Assembly: GCA_020310875.1 (NCBI GenBank)
Contig: CM035444.1
Coordinates: 24,042,772-24,106,771 of the forward strand
DNA from: Ceratopteris richardii
Taxonomy: Eukaryota > Streptophyta > Polypodiopsida > Polypodiales > Pteridaceae
Direction of reading: 5' to 3'
Length of the DNA: 64,000 nucleotides
This document shows, in pieces, positions 45,808 to 55,745 of this stretch. Made by a program: the position numbers and the translations under genes. How positions within the stretch are numbered: position 1 is the first letter of the stretch; each line of letters starts with the position of its first letter. The notes beneath the pieces are model-generated. The model was not told the origin of the DNA and searched no databases. It saw only the letters and a program-made list of their open reading frames with translations.

Positions 45808-46281
45808 CTTTGGAACATAGGTCTTGCGGCCAATTTTCTTCTACCTTAAGAATTAAGGAATTGATCTCCATTGCTTTTGGCCCTAATTCCTCTTCAATTG
45901 TTTTGAGTGGTTTTGGCACTACCTAACTTGAATTGAAATTTTCTAAGAATTCTTGGAATGCCATATCTAGAATTCTCATCTCTAGAATGGTTGGGATTGA
46001 TTTTTCTAGCATATTCTGAGAAATTTCAATAAGCTTCTTACATTCTCCAATCTTTCTTTCTCCACATATCCTCTAGGGTAACATCATTCATGATGCTATA
46101 GACTAGGTCATTATAGGCATAGTTGATTGCAACAACTTATCCATTCAAGCAATTAGATAAAAATCCATTAAATCATCATCTTGAGGAATTCTATCTCGTC
46201 TCAAGAAATTCACTACAAAAGGCTTTCCTCTTGGGGTAGTTAGAGGCTCTATATTGTCTATATGGGTTGGGTCCCTCTGTT

Positions 46282-46286
46282 TCTCA
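46282..46286. repeat. CopC target site duplication, left
   Basis: TCTCA, repeated at 52134-52138. Confidence 0.92.
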
Positions 46287-47093
46287 TGATGGAATTTAAT
46301 ACCTTAGATTTGCACACTAGAAGTGAAATGAATCCAATACCTAGGTCCCTTCATACACCTTTTTTGCTACCCTATAGACAAACTCTGATTCACATGCCTT
46401 ACACTAATCCAAATCACCTAACTTTTTAGCTACAGCTAGTATGGTTCATAAGATTTCCAATAAGCTATAGAACATCTCAAATGGATCTTTTAAGGTCAGT
46501 CAAACACTCTATACAAAACAGACTATGCAGAGACGTAGGATATGTAGAAATTAGAGTTACAGAGATACACCAATTTCTCTACACATAAAATTAATTTCAA
46601 GAAGCTCTCTTATGGAAAGTAAGACACATATATAAGCTATAGAATGCATCTTAAATATCTTGAATGGATATGTACACAAAGAGTTATAATTATTATAAGC
46701 AGACTATGTCTATACCTACAAGAGACTAGAGGGTGTGTGGGCTTGATAACTCCTCCTTGCTCCTCCTCTGTGCACGTAGCACCCTCCTCCACATTTTTCC
46801 TAGCTTACACAGCTGTGTTTCAGCTCCTTAAGCCTTGGATGATTCTCTCCTTGAGCCTCCTTGAGTATATGTCTCTTGGTCTGCAATGATCTACTTGACT
46901 TCCATACATTTGGTGTCTCTTCACCTCCATTTATAGCTTTTGAATGCCTCTCTTGACTTTTCCACTGCCTTAGGACTTCCTTATCTGATGTTGCTCGATC
47001 TTGAGACCATCCCAAGTGATTTGAGTCATGAATTTTGTCCACATTAAGGTATTTTGACCCCTTTTTCTACCTAAAGCTTGCATAGTTTCAACA
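46287..47093 (-). repeat. CopC 3' LTR
   Basis: 807 bp; on the minus strand it starts TGTTGAAACTATGCAAG and ends TTCCATCA. Homologous throughout to 51304-52133, including the stretch with ACTTCTAGTGTGCAAAT near its end. Confidence 0.95.
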
Positions 47094-47512
47094 CTTCCCC
47101 TCAAGCTTAAGGTGGTAATTTCCATATCAAGCAAGCTCACAGCCTTTGAAAACTTTGTTAACTTGGTCACATCTAAGATTTTGGTGAAGATATCTGCAAC
47201 TTGTTCCTTTGTACCTACAAAATGAACATTAATGTCCCCACTTGCAACCTTTTCCCTCACATAATGGTAATGCACCTCAATGTGCTTGCTCCTTGCATGA
47301 TACATGGGATTGTTAGCAAAATGTAGGCTTGACATGTGATCTCCATAAATTGGAATTGGTCCAAGTCGTATACTAAAATCTTTGAAGAGCTTCTTAAGCC
47401 ACATTGCTTCACATGTAGTGAGGGCTAAATCTCTATATTCAACCTCTGTTGAACCCAATGCAATTGTGCGCTGCTTTTTGCTCATCCATGAAATTGTTTT
47501 TGTACCTAGCAT
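46970..47512 (-). CDS. CopC RNase H frame running into the 3' LTR
   Basis: Open for 180 codons on the minus strand: [20 protein letters not shown] (the SS/ST-E-A/V-E catalytic segment), [32 protein letters not shown] (Asp of the D-N/H motif present as GDH), [20 protein letters not shown] and [16 protein letters not shown]. This is the usual copia RNase H end. The frame passes through the polypurine tract into the LTR without a stop, so the last 40 residues are probably not native. The N-terminal RNase H half near 47520-47640 is damaged. Confidence 0.85.
   Translation of the reverse strand: MLGTKTISWMSKKQRTIALGSTEVEYRDLALTTCEAMWLKKLFKDFSIRLGPIPIYGDHMSSLHFANNPMYHARSKHIEVHYHYVREKVASGDINVHFVGTKEQVADIFTKILDVTKLTKFSKAVSLLDMEITTLSLRGSVETMQALGRKRGQNTLMWTKFMTQITWDGLKIEQHQIRKS
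47094..47104 (-). other. CopC polypurine tract
   Basis: The complement reads TGAGGGGAAG, directly before the 3' LTR. Confidence 0.8.
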
Positions 47513-47643
47513 GAAAACATAGCCAGAAGTTGACCTTCTATCATCAACACTTCCTGCCCAATTTGCATCACTTCATGCTCTTACTTGATGTTCTTCATCA
47601 TACCTGTATATCAATCCATAATTAATTGTGCGCTTCACATACT

Positions 47644-48975
47644 TTAGCGCTTTGCATGATTGAGATGTGTATCTGTGGCTACATGCATGAACTGAGATAG
47701 AACTCCAACTATGTAGCACAAGTGAGGTATTGTGAGTGTAGCATAGATCAATGATCCCACAATGCTCCTGTATAGTGTAAGGTCTTCTAGCTTCTTACCA
47801 TCTTCCTTGCTTAACTTGATAGTTGAATCCAAAGGTTGAGCTATTAGTTTGCAATTTGTCATGCCAAACCTAAATAGCACACCTAGAAAATACTTCTTTT
47901 AAGAGAGATGGATACCTTCTTTCCCATAGATCATCTCAATGCCAAGAAAGTACTTTAGCACACCTAAATTTGAGATTTTGAACTCTCTTCCAAGCTTCTC
48001 TTTGATGCTCCTTATCACTACATCCTCATCACCTATCACAAGGAGATCATCTACATATATGCATATCAAACATATCCTCTCATTTGTTTTCTTCATATAC
48101 AAGGATGGATCTGCATCACTTGGAAAGAAACCACATCTCTTCAAGAAGTCCACTAGCCTCTAATTCCAAGCCCTTGGGGCTTGCTTTAGGCCATAAAAGG
48201 CCTTCTTCAACCTGCAAACATAAGTAGAATGTTGTGGATCTATATGCCCTTGAGGTTGTTCCATGAACACCTCTTCTTGTAACTCACTATTCAAGAAAGC
48301 ATTCTTTATGTTCATCTGGTAGATAGGCGGCCTCCTATCTGAACATAGAGCTATGAGAGCTTTAATGGTAGCCTTGTTTGCCACAAGGTTAAAAGTCTCC
48401 TCATAATCCACCCCTTGTGTCTATGTGAAGCCTTTGGCTACTAGTCTAGCCTTGTACCTTGCCAAGTTGCCATATGCATTCCTCTTGGTCTTGTACACCC
48501 ACCTATTTTGGACTATCTTCATGCCTTCCTTCCTGGGTACTAGTTCCCAGGTTTTCTTCTGCTTAAGAGCTTTGAACTCTTCATACATAGCCTTCCTCAA
48601 CTTTGGTTTGGTCTTTGCCTCCTCATAAGAATCTGGCTCTTGATCCGTAATGACATTCATCATGTATGCATAGTGCTTTGCCATGAAAGAACCATATGTA
48701 TATCTTTGTGGGGGTTCCTTCTTCCTTGTAGGCATCCTCTCTTGAACTTTGGGATATTGATTCTTGAGTCTATTTAGCTTTACATTAGGAGTAATGACTT
48801 CCTCAAGGAGCTTCCCTGGTGTCATAGTTTGTCTCTTGCATCCTTCTATACTTTGAAGTAGGGGATCATTTTTCTTAATCATAATTGTAAGAGTGATCAT
48901 ATGAGTGTACCTTAGATGTAGAAGCCTTGAGTCTAGTGATTGTGATTGACTCTTGAGGTTGAATCTGCACATCAA
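47644..48975 (-). pseudogene. CopC reverse transcriptase
   Basis: Three open pieces. 48421-48975: linker (VQERMPTRKKEPPQRY), then KKTWELVPRKEGMKIVQNRW and RYKARLVAKGFT. One stop later, 48160-48411: MDYEETFNLVANKATIKALI, YQMNIKNAFLNSELQEEVFM (normally DVKTAFLNG), KKAFYGLKQAPRAWN. Then 47899-48153: YVDDLLVIGDEDVVI, the catalytic box, and YFLGIEM; and 47644-47880: YRSIVGSLIYATLTIPHLCY. Only stops and few frameshifts break it. Confidence 0.9.
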
Positions 48976-49063
48976 AGTCTACATACTCCTCTTGATCCTC
49001 TTCATCCAACTTTGCCTTGCCCTTGTCTCCATACCATGACCTTGACTCACCAAACACAACATC

Positions 49064-49720
49064 TCATGTCACATATAGCTTCTTTGAGAGAGGTTTGTAG
49101 CACTTGTAGCCTTTTTGCTCATTTGAGTGGCCAATGAACACACATTTCTCACTCTTGGGCTCTAACTTTGTTATCACTTCACTAGGAACATGAACAAGCA
49201 TACACATCCAAATACCTTGAGGTGCTCCATGGTTGATTTTTTTTACCATAATAGACTTTGTGTGTTGTGCACACCACCTGTTGGAACCCTCTTTATCAAG
49301 TTGTATTCACAACGTCAGCCCAATAAGAGAATGGTAACATACCTTCTTTTATGAGACATCTAGCTATCTCAACTGAATGCCTATATTTTTTTGAGGGGTG
49401 TACTTGCATGTAAAGTGCCTCTCTATGTCATTTTCTTGTAAGTACTTTGTGAATTCCTTGGAGAAATACTCTCCCCCTCCATCTCACCTCAATTTCTTGG
49501 TGTGTGCATCACATTCTTTCTCAACAAGGGACCTAAACTTTTAAAAGCATGAAAACACTTATGATTTTCCTGTGATAGCATATAGCCATACCTTTCTTGA
49601 GTGGTCATCAATGAAAGTGACAAAGTACGTAGCTCCTCCCAATGAAGCCTCTCTACTAGGACCCCATAGATCTGAGTGTATAAGCTCCAAGAGCTTAGAG
49701 GATCTATACTCACTCTTTGG
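49064..49720 (-). pseudogene. CopC integrase C-terminal half
   Basis: Minus-strand 49489-49713 is a frame partly overlapping the core. 49064-49249 encodes SEVITKLEPKSEKCVFIGHS and KGYKCYKPLSKKLYVT, the standard end of copia integrase. Minus-strand sequence at 48980-49060 (VFGESRSWY) leads into the linker. The third catalytic residue region near 49300-49480 is only partly readable. Confidence 0.78.
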
Positions 49721-50250
49721 AAATGGCTTCCTTGCTTGCTTACTTAGCTGACAAGCATCACAAAACTCATGTAGACCTTGGCCTTCAATATTTGGTAGTT
49801 CCTGCACTAAACTTGCTTTGCACATGCTTCTTAACTTGGGAATATTGACATGTCCTATCCTCTTGTGCCAAAGATCAATCTTTGTAATCCTTTTGTTACC
49901 AATCATCACATAACATACCTTGTTGTATGTAGGAGCAACATTCAGTGTGAACAATCTGCATTTTGCATCAAATATAAATTGCATACCTCTCTCTACCATT
50001 TGTCCTATAGAGATAAGGTTCTTGGAAATAGATGGAACATGGAACACATCTTTAAGAGTCTTGACAGATTTACCTTCACCTAGCTTCACATCTCCCACAT
50101 GTGTAATGGAATGCTCAGTGTTATCTCCTATCTCCACACAACCTTTTGAGCTTGGGACCTACATATGAACAAAAGATTCCTCCATACATGACATGTGATT
50201 AGAGCATCCAAAGTCTATGTACCACTTTGTGCCATTGGGATCACTAGTGT
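49559..50250 (-). CDS. CopC protease end, pre-integrase and integrase core start
   Basis: 49559-50137 is open for 192 codons: VKTLKDVFHVPSISKNLISI, the zinc-binding H-H-C-C array (DLWHKRIGHVNIPKLRSM, then FCDACQLSKQARKPF) and the first two blocks of the integrase core, ELIHSDLWGPSREASLGGA and YFVTFIDDHSRKVWLYAI, with both early catalytic aspartates kept. Upstream to 50250 lies the protease active-site neighbourhood, broken. The frame then shifts. Confidence 0.88.
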
Positions 50251-50265
50251 AGCCATGTCTCATGG

Positions 50266-51207
50266 CTAGGAGAGTCTCCTTCTCATCATCCTTCTTGGAG
50301 TTGTTAGCATAGTTCCCTTGCTCCTTCTTCCTCTTGCCTTTGTCATCCTTGAACCAACAATTTGAAGAAATAGGATTCTACTTAGCACATATAAAACAAG
50401 TTTTACATTGATGAGGCTTGTTCTCTCCTTTGCCATTCTTGCCCTTCCTTGAAGATGATGCCTTACTATTTCCTTTTGAATCTGAATCTTCTTCCTTAGA
50501 CTGCTTCCACTTGCTTTTTCATCCTTTCCCCTTCTTTCCACTCTTGCATTTTCCTTTGCTAGCATATAGGACCTGTGAGTGACCATCCTTCTTGGATGTG
50601 TCTCCTATGGCAACCTCTTCTTCCACTAGGTGTGGGATCAACTCCTCAAGAGTTGGTAGAGGATCTCTATACAAGATGGTAGTAATGAGGGATTTCCACT
50701 TGTCTTACCCTCTCAGCCCATTGAGAGTAATCTACACAAGGTCTTGCTCATCTACTTTGCAGCCAATGGATGCCAATTGCTCCCTCAACTCCTTCACCCT
50801 CAAGGTGTAGTCAACAATAGATTAACCACTACCCTTGTTCAAGGAATGGAGTTCATTCTTGAGCTACATCTTTGTGCTTCTTTTGGAAGTAGCATACATC
50901 TTCTCTAACACCTCCCAAACATCTCTAGCACGATCAAACTCTGGTATATGAACAATCATAGTGTTAGAGATTACCTATGGTATGTAGAAGATAGTTCTCC
51001 TATTCCTTCCTCCCAATCCTTCAACATCTTCAATTCTTGATTGGTGACCCTTTGATCTTTGGGATCCCCATCAGGATTATGTTCATCTCCACACGCAATA
51101 GGCCGCAATTCTTTAATCATGAGGTAGTTCATGAGTCTGAACCTCCATGGCTGATAGTTTTCTTTGTTAAGCAACTCCATTTTTTTACCTAGATTTTCCA
51201 TAATCAA
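50266..51207 (-). pseudogene. CopC gag
   Basis: Minus-strand 50971-51207 encodes the N-terminus: MENLGKKMELLNKENYQPWR and FRLMNYLMIKELRPIACGDE, a copia gag start with the conserved NYQPWRFRL. The middle lies at 50590-50970 in shifting frames. 50266-50586 is a basic, Lys/Arg-rich end. A zinc-knuckle-like Cys/His segment lies near 50350-50420 in another frame. Confidence 0.82.
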
Positions 51208-51289
51208 TTGGTTACACTAAAAAGTACCTCTTAGCCTTGATTTCCAAGCTTTTGTGTCCTTATCCTAGATTCTTCAAAGGATTTTTCGT

Positions 51290-51301
51290 GCTCTCATACC
51301 A
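51290..51301 (-). other. CopC primer binding site
   Basis: The complement reads TGGTATGAGAGC, one change from the usual TGGTATCAGAGC, lying 2 bases inside the 5' LTR. Confidence 0.9.
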
Positions 51302-51303
51302 AC

Positions 51304-51630
51304 TGATGGAATTTAGCCCCTAATATTTGCACACTAGAAGTGAAATGAACCCAATACATAGGTCCCTTCATATACTGTTTCTACTACCCCACATCAAAAC
51401 TCTAATTCACCTACCTTACATTGATCCAAATCACCTAAGCTTTTAGTCACACTTATTATGGTTCACAAAAACTTTCCAACAAGCTATAGAACACCTCAAA
51501 TGGATCTTTTAGGTCAGTTAACAACTCTATACAAAACAAACTATGCAGAGATGTAGGATATGTAGAAATTAGGGTTATAGAGATACACCAATTTCTTTGC
51601 ACATAAAATTGATTTCAAGAAGCCCTCTTA

Positions 51631-51687
<57 letters not shown>

Positions 51688-52133
51688 CTACAGAATGCAC
51701 CTTAAGTCTCTTGAATTGGACGTTTACACAAAGAGTTACAAGTGCTATAGGCAGACTATGTTTATACCTATAAGAGACCAGAGGGGGTGTGGGCTTGATA
51801 GCTCCTCCTATGTGCATGTAATGCCCTCCTCTATGTTTTTCCTAGCTTGGAAAGCTACATTTCAGCTCCTTGAGCCTTGGATGACTCTCTCCTTGAGCCT
51901 CCTTGAGTATATGTCTCTTGGTCTTCAATGACCTAAAAGACTTCCATACATTTGGTGTCTCTTCACCTCTTTCTATAGCTTTTGGATGCCTCTCCCAACT
52001 TTTCCACCACCTTAGGTCTGCCTTGCCTAATCTTGAGACTACCCTAAGTGATTTGAGTCATGCTTTTTGTCCACATTAAGGTCTTTTGACCCCTTTGTCC
52101 ACCTAAGGCTTGCATAGTTTAACATTTTCAACA
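51304..52133 (-). repeat. CopC 5' LTR
   Basis: About 830 bp, homologous to 46287-47093. It is longer because of an (AT)n expansion at 51633-51685 and a few bases duplicated near 52121-52127 (AACATTTTCAACA against TTTCAACA). Confidence 0.94.
51633..51685. repeat. (AT)n microsatellite, 53 bp, in CopC 5' LTR
   Basis: Uninterrupted AT dinucleotides. The 3' LTR has only a short ATATATA at the same place (near 46628), so it expanded after insertion. Confidence 0.97.
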
Positions 52134-52138
52134 TCTCA
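52134..52138. repeat. CopC target site duplication, right
   Basis: TCTCA, identical to 46282-46286. Confidence 0.92.
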
Positions 52139-52692
52139 ATCTCTCCATTTCATTGATTTTCTCAGGGTGGTCAATTATAAAGTACAAATGTCCTTGTTTG
52201 TCCATGTAAATTCCTCCTTCAAACTTTATTGTTGGTCTCTGGAAAACTTCAAAGGCAATTGAATTTCTCAGTCTTTGCGATGGATCTATTAATTCCATCT
52301 AGCTTTATAGGAACTCCATGCAAGTTTGTAGAAACATATTACAAGGAAGTTGTATAATCTCCCTCTATCAAATGCATGACCCTTGAAGAATGGAAAAAAT
52401 TGTGAATGTCTTCATATGTCATTAGCTCACTTTCAAAATCACTAGAAGTGTATGAGTATGCAGAGTGGATGCTTCTTTTGAGTCCCTATCCCTACTAAAG
52501 AGTTTACACTCCTTCATATCCATAAGACATGACCTGATCTCTGGTTCATTCAGGGTACTATGAAGCCTCACAATTTGTATAGCCCTAAGTTATTTTTTCT
52601 TCCCTTTTGAATTTTTTCTTATGTGTGGATGTGGATCAAAGTGGTGTTTTTGAACAATAGGTTACCCCAATATCACTTCTAGATCAATTAAG
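52139..52692 (-). pseudogene. Gyp5 gag-side remainder, right of CopC
   Basis: The CopC target duplication shows that this was contiguous with 46286. The minus strand encodes weak gag-like pieces (FEVFQRPTIKFEGGIYMDKQ, then GHLYFIIDHPEKINEM; LHGVPIKLDGINRSIA). No domain could be named. It ends abruptly at the Cop6 LTR; the 5' LTR of Gyp5 was not found. Confidence 0.5.
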
Positions 52693-52916
52693 TGTTGGAG
52701 TTTGAGGTCTGTGGAAGCACACAAATGACACAAGGAACAAGCAGAGCTTGGAGCACAACAGACAATACTGAATGTATTACCAAGTGAATGTACAAAGATA
52801 AGTGAACCGTTAGGGTTATATAAACAATCCAAGGCAAAAGCATTTGAAAGAGGGAAAAAGTGCCTCATCAGTCCTAAGTATGTTCACATACACATTAGTA
52901 CCAAAATATATCAATA
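52693..52916 (-). repeat. Cop6 3' LTR
   Basis: 224 bp, family alpha; on the minus strand it runs from TATTGATATATTTTGG (TG mutated to TA) to CAAACTCCAACA. The polypurine tract GGGGGGATT abuts at 52917-52926. Confidence 0.9.
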
Positions 52917-52999
52917 AATCCCCCCTAGGAGTGATGTGGTGAACAAGGAACTTGCACTCATGTATAAGGAAGTTCTAAGCTATGTGGAAAGAGATCAAT

Positions 53000-54480
53000 C
53001 CACAAAAGGAAGTAAGCTCAAAGCTTTGCAGAAAGCTTCAAATTTCTCCTGAGGCAGAGCCTTTGTGAAAAGATCTGCAATGTTATCCCAGGTGGGCACA
53101 TATGCCAAACTAATCTCCTAGCAGAGAACTTCTCCCTAAGATAATGATTTAATGCACCTCAATAAGCTTTGTGCTAGCATGGAACACGGGGTTCCTAGCA
53201 ACTACCAATGTGCTCTGACTCTCAGTGAAGGTGGTGGTAGAAGACTGACCAACACCCAAATCAGCAATAAGGTGTTTGAGTCACACACACTCGACAATCG
53301 TTGTGAAAGTTTCCCTATGCTGAGCCTCAAAACTAGAAGTGGCCACAATAGGCTGCTTCTTGCTCAACCAAGATATGCATGAGCTACCAAGCATGAAAAA
53401 AAAACCACTAGTGGACACACGAGTGTCATAGCAACCATCCCAAACAGAGTTAGAGAAAGCATGTAAATCTGGCAGTAGTGATCGCCCTTGGGATAAACAA
53501 TCCAAGTAGTCGATTACCACTGAGTTAGCGAAATATGCACTTAACCATGACTCATGGGCAATGTATAAACCTGTTCATCCGAGAGCCAGAAAAATGAATA
53601 TCAAGCTGATTTTGGCATAAGTAAATCAAGCATCCAATAGCCTACTCATAGAGAACATCTAATGCATCTCCAACATCATGAAGACTCAATCGTAAACTTG
53701 TTTCCATAGGAGTGGCAGTGGGTTTGCAATCTTCAAGGCCAAAACAATGCAATAATGTGTCAATACATTTTGTTTGACACAAAGTTATTCCACCATCAAC
53801 TTGCATAAACTGAATTCCCAAATAATGATGCACCCAAATGTAATATCTCAAAAGAGGCATGCAAATTAGCCTTAAAATCAGCAATATCCTTCTCATTAGG
53901 ACTAGTCAGCAGCATGTCATCAAGATAGACAAAAATGATGAGAAGCACATCATTAACATGCTTAACATATACGGTGCTCTTAGTTGGACTATTCTCAAAG
54001 CCCTGTGCAATCAAGTAGGCATGTATCTTTTCATACCAAGCACGTGGTGCTTGCTTCAAACCATACAATTCCTTTTTCAACCTACACACCTTGTTTTCAT
54101 GCCCTTTATGCACAAAACCATGGGGCTAAAATACATACGCTCATTCATGCAAGTCACCATTCAGAAACCCAATTTTAATGTCAAACTAATGTACATTCCA
54201 ACCATAATGAGTTGCAAGTGCAAGAATGCTATGAATGGTGGTCATCCCACATGTGGGAGCAAAGGTCTCATCAAAATCAATGCCTCTCTCTTGGGCATAA
54301 CCTTTTGGAACAAGCATAGCCTTATACTTATCAACTGCTCCATCAAGCTTACGCTTTAGCTTGTAGACCCATTTAGTCCCAATGGCCTTTTTGCCCAGAG
54401 GCAAATCACATAAAGGCCCCGTACCATTCTTCGTAATAGAATCATATTCTAATTGCATAACAGCCATCCACTTTTTTGAA
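53000..54480 (-). pseudogene. Cop6 reverse transcriptase and RNase H
   Basis: 54186-54467 encodes KKAIGTKWVYKLKRKLDGAV, then PKGYAQERGIDFDETFAPTC. 53796-54113 encodes LKKELYGLKQAPRAWYEKIH and FVYLDDMLLTSPNEKDIADF (catalytic YLDD, both aspartates kept). 53642-53896 holds the RT end. 53281-53520 encodes the RNase H segment CYDTRVSTSGFFFMLGSSCI. Frameshifts lie near 53890, 53640 and 53280. Confidence 0.85.
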
Positions 54481-54899
54481 TTTTATGCTTCATCAAATGA
54501 AATAGGCTCATTCTCACCACAAAGTCTAGAGGTGGGCATTGCATAGAAATCTGATGCAAAAGAAGCACTATAAGGTCTTGAATGAGTAAAGTATGACAAA
54601 GATGCATCTAATATTCTATCTCGCAAAGTTTGCATGAGCCATTTAGGCATAGTTTTTGCCTCCTCTATATCAGTACTCTCATCAACAAGTGCGTCATGTA
54701 AATCTGCATCAGAAATGGAATGATCTACATCATCGTGTGGAACATGTAAAGGCTGAGAAATTGCCTAATTTGGACAAGCACTTGACTATCCACCTATAAA
54801 AGAGGCATCAAAGTGCCATACACATCTTTGGAGCTAATTGATGTCTCCTTAGTACATAAAAGTAATGGCTGAATTGCATCTTCCACAAAACAACATCAT

Positions 54900-55745
54900 G
54901 GCTAACCAAAACTCATTTAGTCTATGGATGATACAAACGATCACCTTTTCTTTTAGAATTGTACCGTATAAAAATACACTTCATTGCTTTATCATCCAAT
55001 TTTTTGCTTTGTTGTTCAAACATTAATGCATATGCCAAACAACCAAAGACACATAGATGAGCAATAGATGTCTTGCAACCATGCCAAGCCTCATATGGAG
55101 TGATACATTATAGTGCTTTGGTGGGACACCTATTAAGGACATATGTTGCACACATAACAACCTCAAGCCAAAAGCTATGTGGTAAGGCTTGACTTTTGAC
55201 CATATACCTCACCATCTCCATGAGAGACTTGTTCTTTCTTTTAGTAATTCCATTATTTTGAGGTGTATATGGCATTGTAAATTGATGTTTTATCCCACGT
55301 TAAGCCAAAAATGCATTAAAAGAAAAAGACATGTATTCCCTCGCTCGATCAGAATGAAGGGTGCCCATTTTACATGCTAACAAATTTTTAGCCAAAACCA
55401 AAAACTATTTGAAGCACATGAACACTTTAGACTTTGCTTTCAATGGATACACCCATGCATGCCTAGAAAAATCATCAATAAATGTCATGAAGTAAAGATA
55501 GTTTCCAAAACAAGGTGTCTACATAGGACCATAGACATCACTGTGAATAAGCTGAAATTCATGAGTAGCTCTAACTGAACCATCTTTTGGGAAGGAGGAA
55601 CACTGAATTTTGCCTAAAATAGATCCTTCATGAACATGTTTACCAGGTGCCTCAAGTTTGGGCTGAGAGAACACCATTTCATATTTTTGCAAGCATAGCA
55701 AACTAGAAAAATTCTTATAAACAAAGAGTGCATGCCAAATCATTG
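54900..55745 (-). pseudogene. Cop6 integrase and pre-integrase remnant
   Basis: Minus-strand 55519-55761 encodes NFSSLLCLQKYEMVFSQPKL and RATHEFQLIHSDVYGPM, the integrase-core start (HSD). Core and C-terminus follow to about 54950 in several frames (positions match CopL 39650-40230). The reading frame past 55745 is not part of the element. Confidence 0.8.

Larger units (their letters stand above)
45000..46286 (-). pseudogene. Gyp5 gag C-terminal part, split by retroposon
   Basis: Minus-strand 44932-45228 encodes NYMGEYEQKSDFFHAST and LTLKELLQVKPQLWNKLA, and 45734-45919 encodes NWPQDLCSKVQED. Between them a 400-bp insertion with a 12-bp target duplication interrupts the frame. Nearer 46286 the strand reads TTPRGKPFVVNFLRRDRIPQ, just beside the CopC insertion point. 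Matches Gyp4 26900-27700 over the first part. Zinc knuckles were not located. Confidence 0.72.
46287..52133 (-). mobile_element. CopC: complete-structure copia element, family beta, nested in Gyp5 gag
   Basis: 5847 bp with two long LTRs (about 807 and 830 bp), primer site at 51290-51301, polypurine tract at 47094-47104 and TSD TCTCA. On the minus strand gag, CCHC region, protease/pre-integrase, integrase, RT and RNase H follow in copia order. Only a modest number of stops and frameshifts separate the open pieces, so it is less decayed than most copies here. It differs from family alpha in LTR length and in all protein segments. Confidence 0.96.
34970..52692 (-). mobile_element. Gyp5: Ty3/gypsy element of the Gyp4 family, split by three insertions
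   Basis: Minus-strand order from the right: gag (52692-52139 and 46286-45796, 45395-45000), protease (45000-44420), linker, RT (43620-43060), RNase H (42960-42463), integrase (37383-35690) and retropepsin-like domain (35350-35060). CopC, a retroposon and CopL interrupt it, each with a target duplication; removing them restores contiguous gypsy coding sequence. No LTR was recognised at either end, and its tail converges with Gyp4 near 34860-34970. Confidence 0.85.
52693..55745 (-). mobile_element. Cop6: copia element, family alpha, 5'-truncated
   Basis: The 3' LTR (52693-52916) is followed on the minus strand, reading backward, by the polypurine tract, RNase H, RT, linker, integrase and pre-integrase remnant, where the sequence leaves the family at about 55745. 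Gag, protease and 5' LTR are missing. Stops and frameshifts separate the pieces. Its left edge lies against Gyp5 sequence; the flanking TTAAG (52688-52692) may be one half of a target duplication whose partner is lost. Confidence 0.9.

Noticed and set aside
52121..52129. CopC right border at 52124 with flanking TTTTC
   Set aside because: It gave no target duplication. Extending the LTR to 52133 restores the end seen in the other LTR and yields TCTCA on both sides.
53859..54359. 166-codon plus-strand frame
   Set aside because: It is antisense to Cop6 RT, whose motifs (KQAPRAW, DDMLL) are clear on the other strand.
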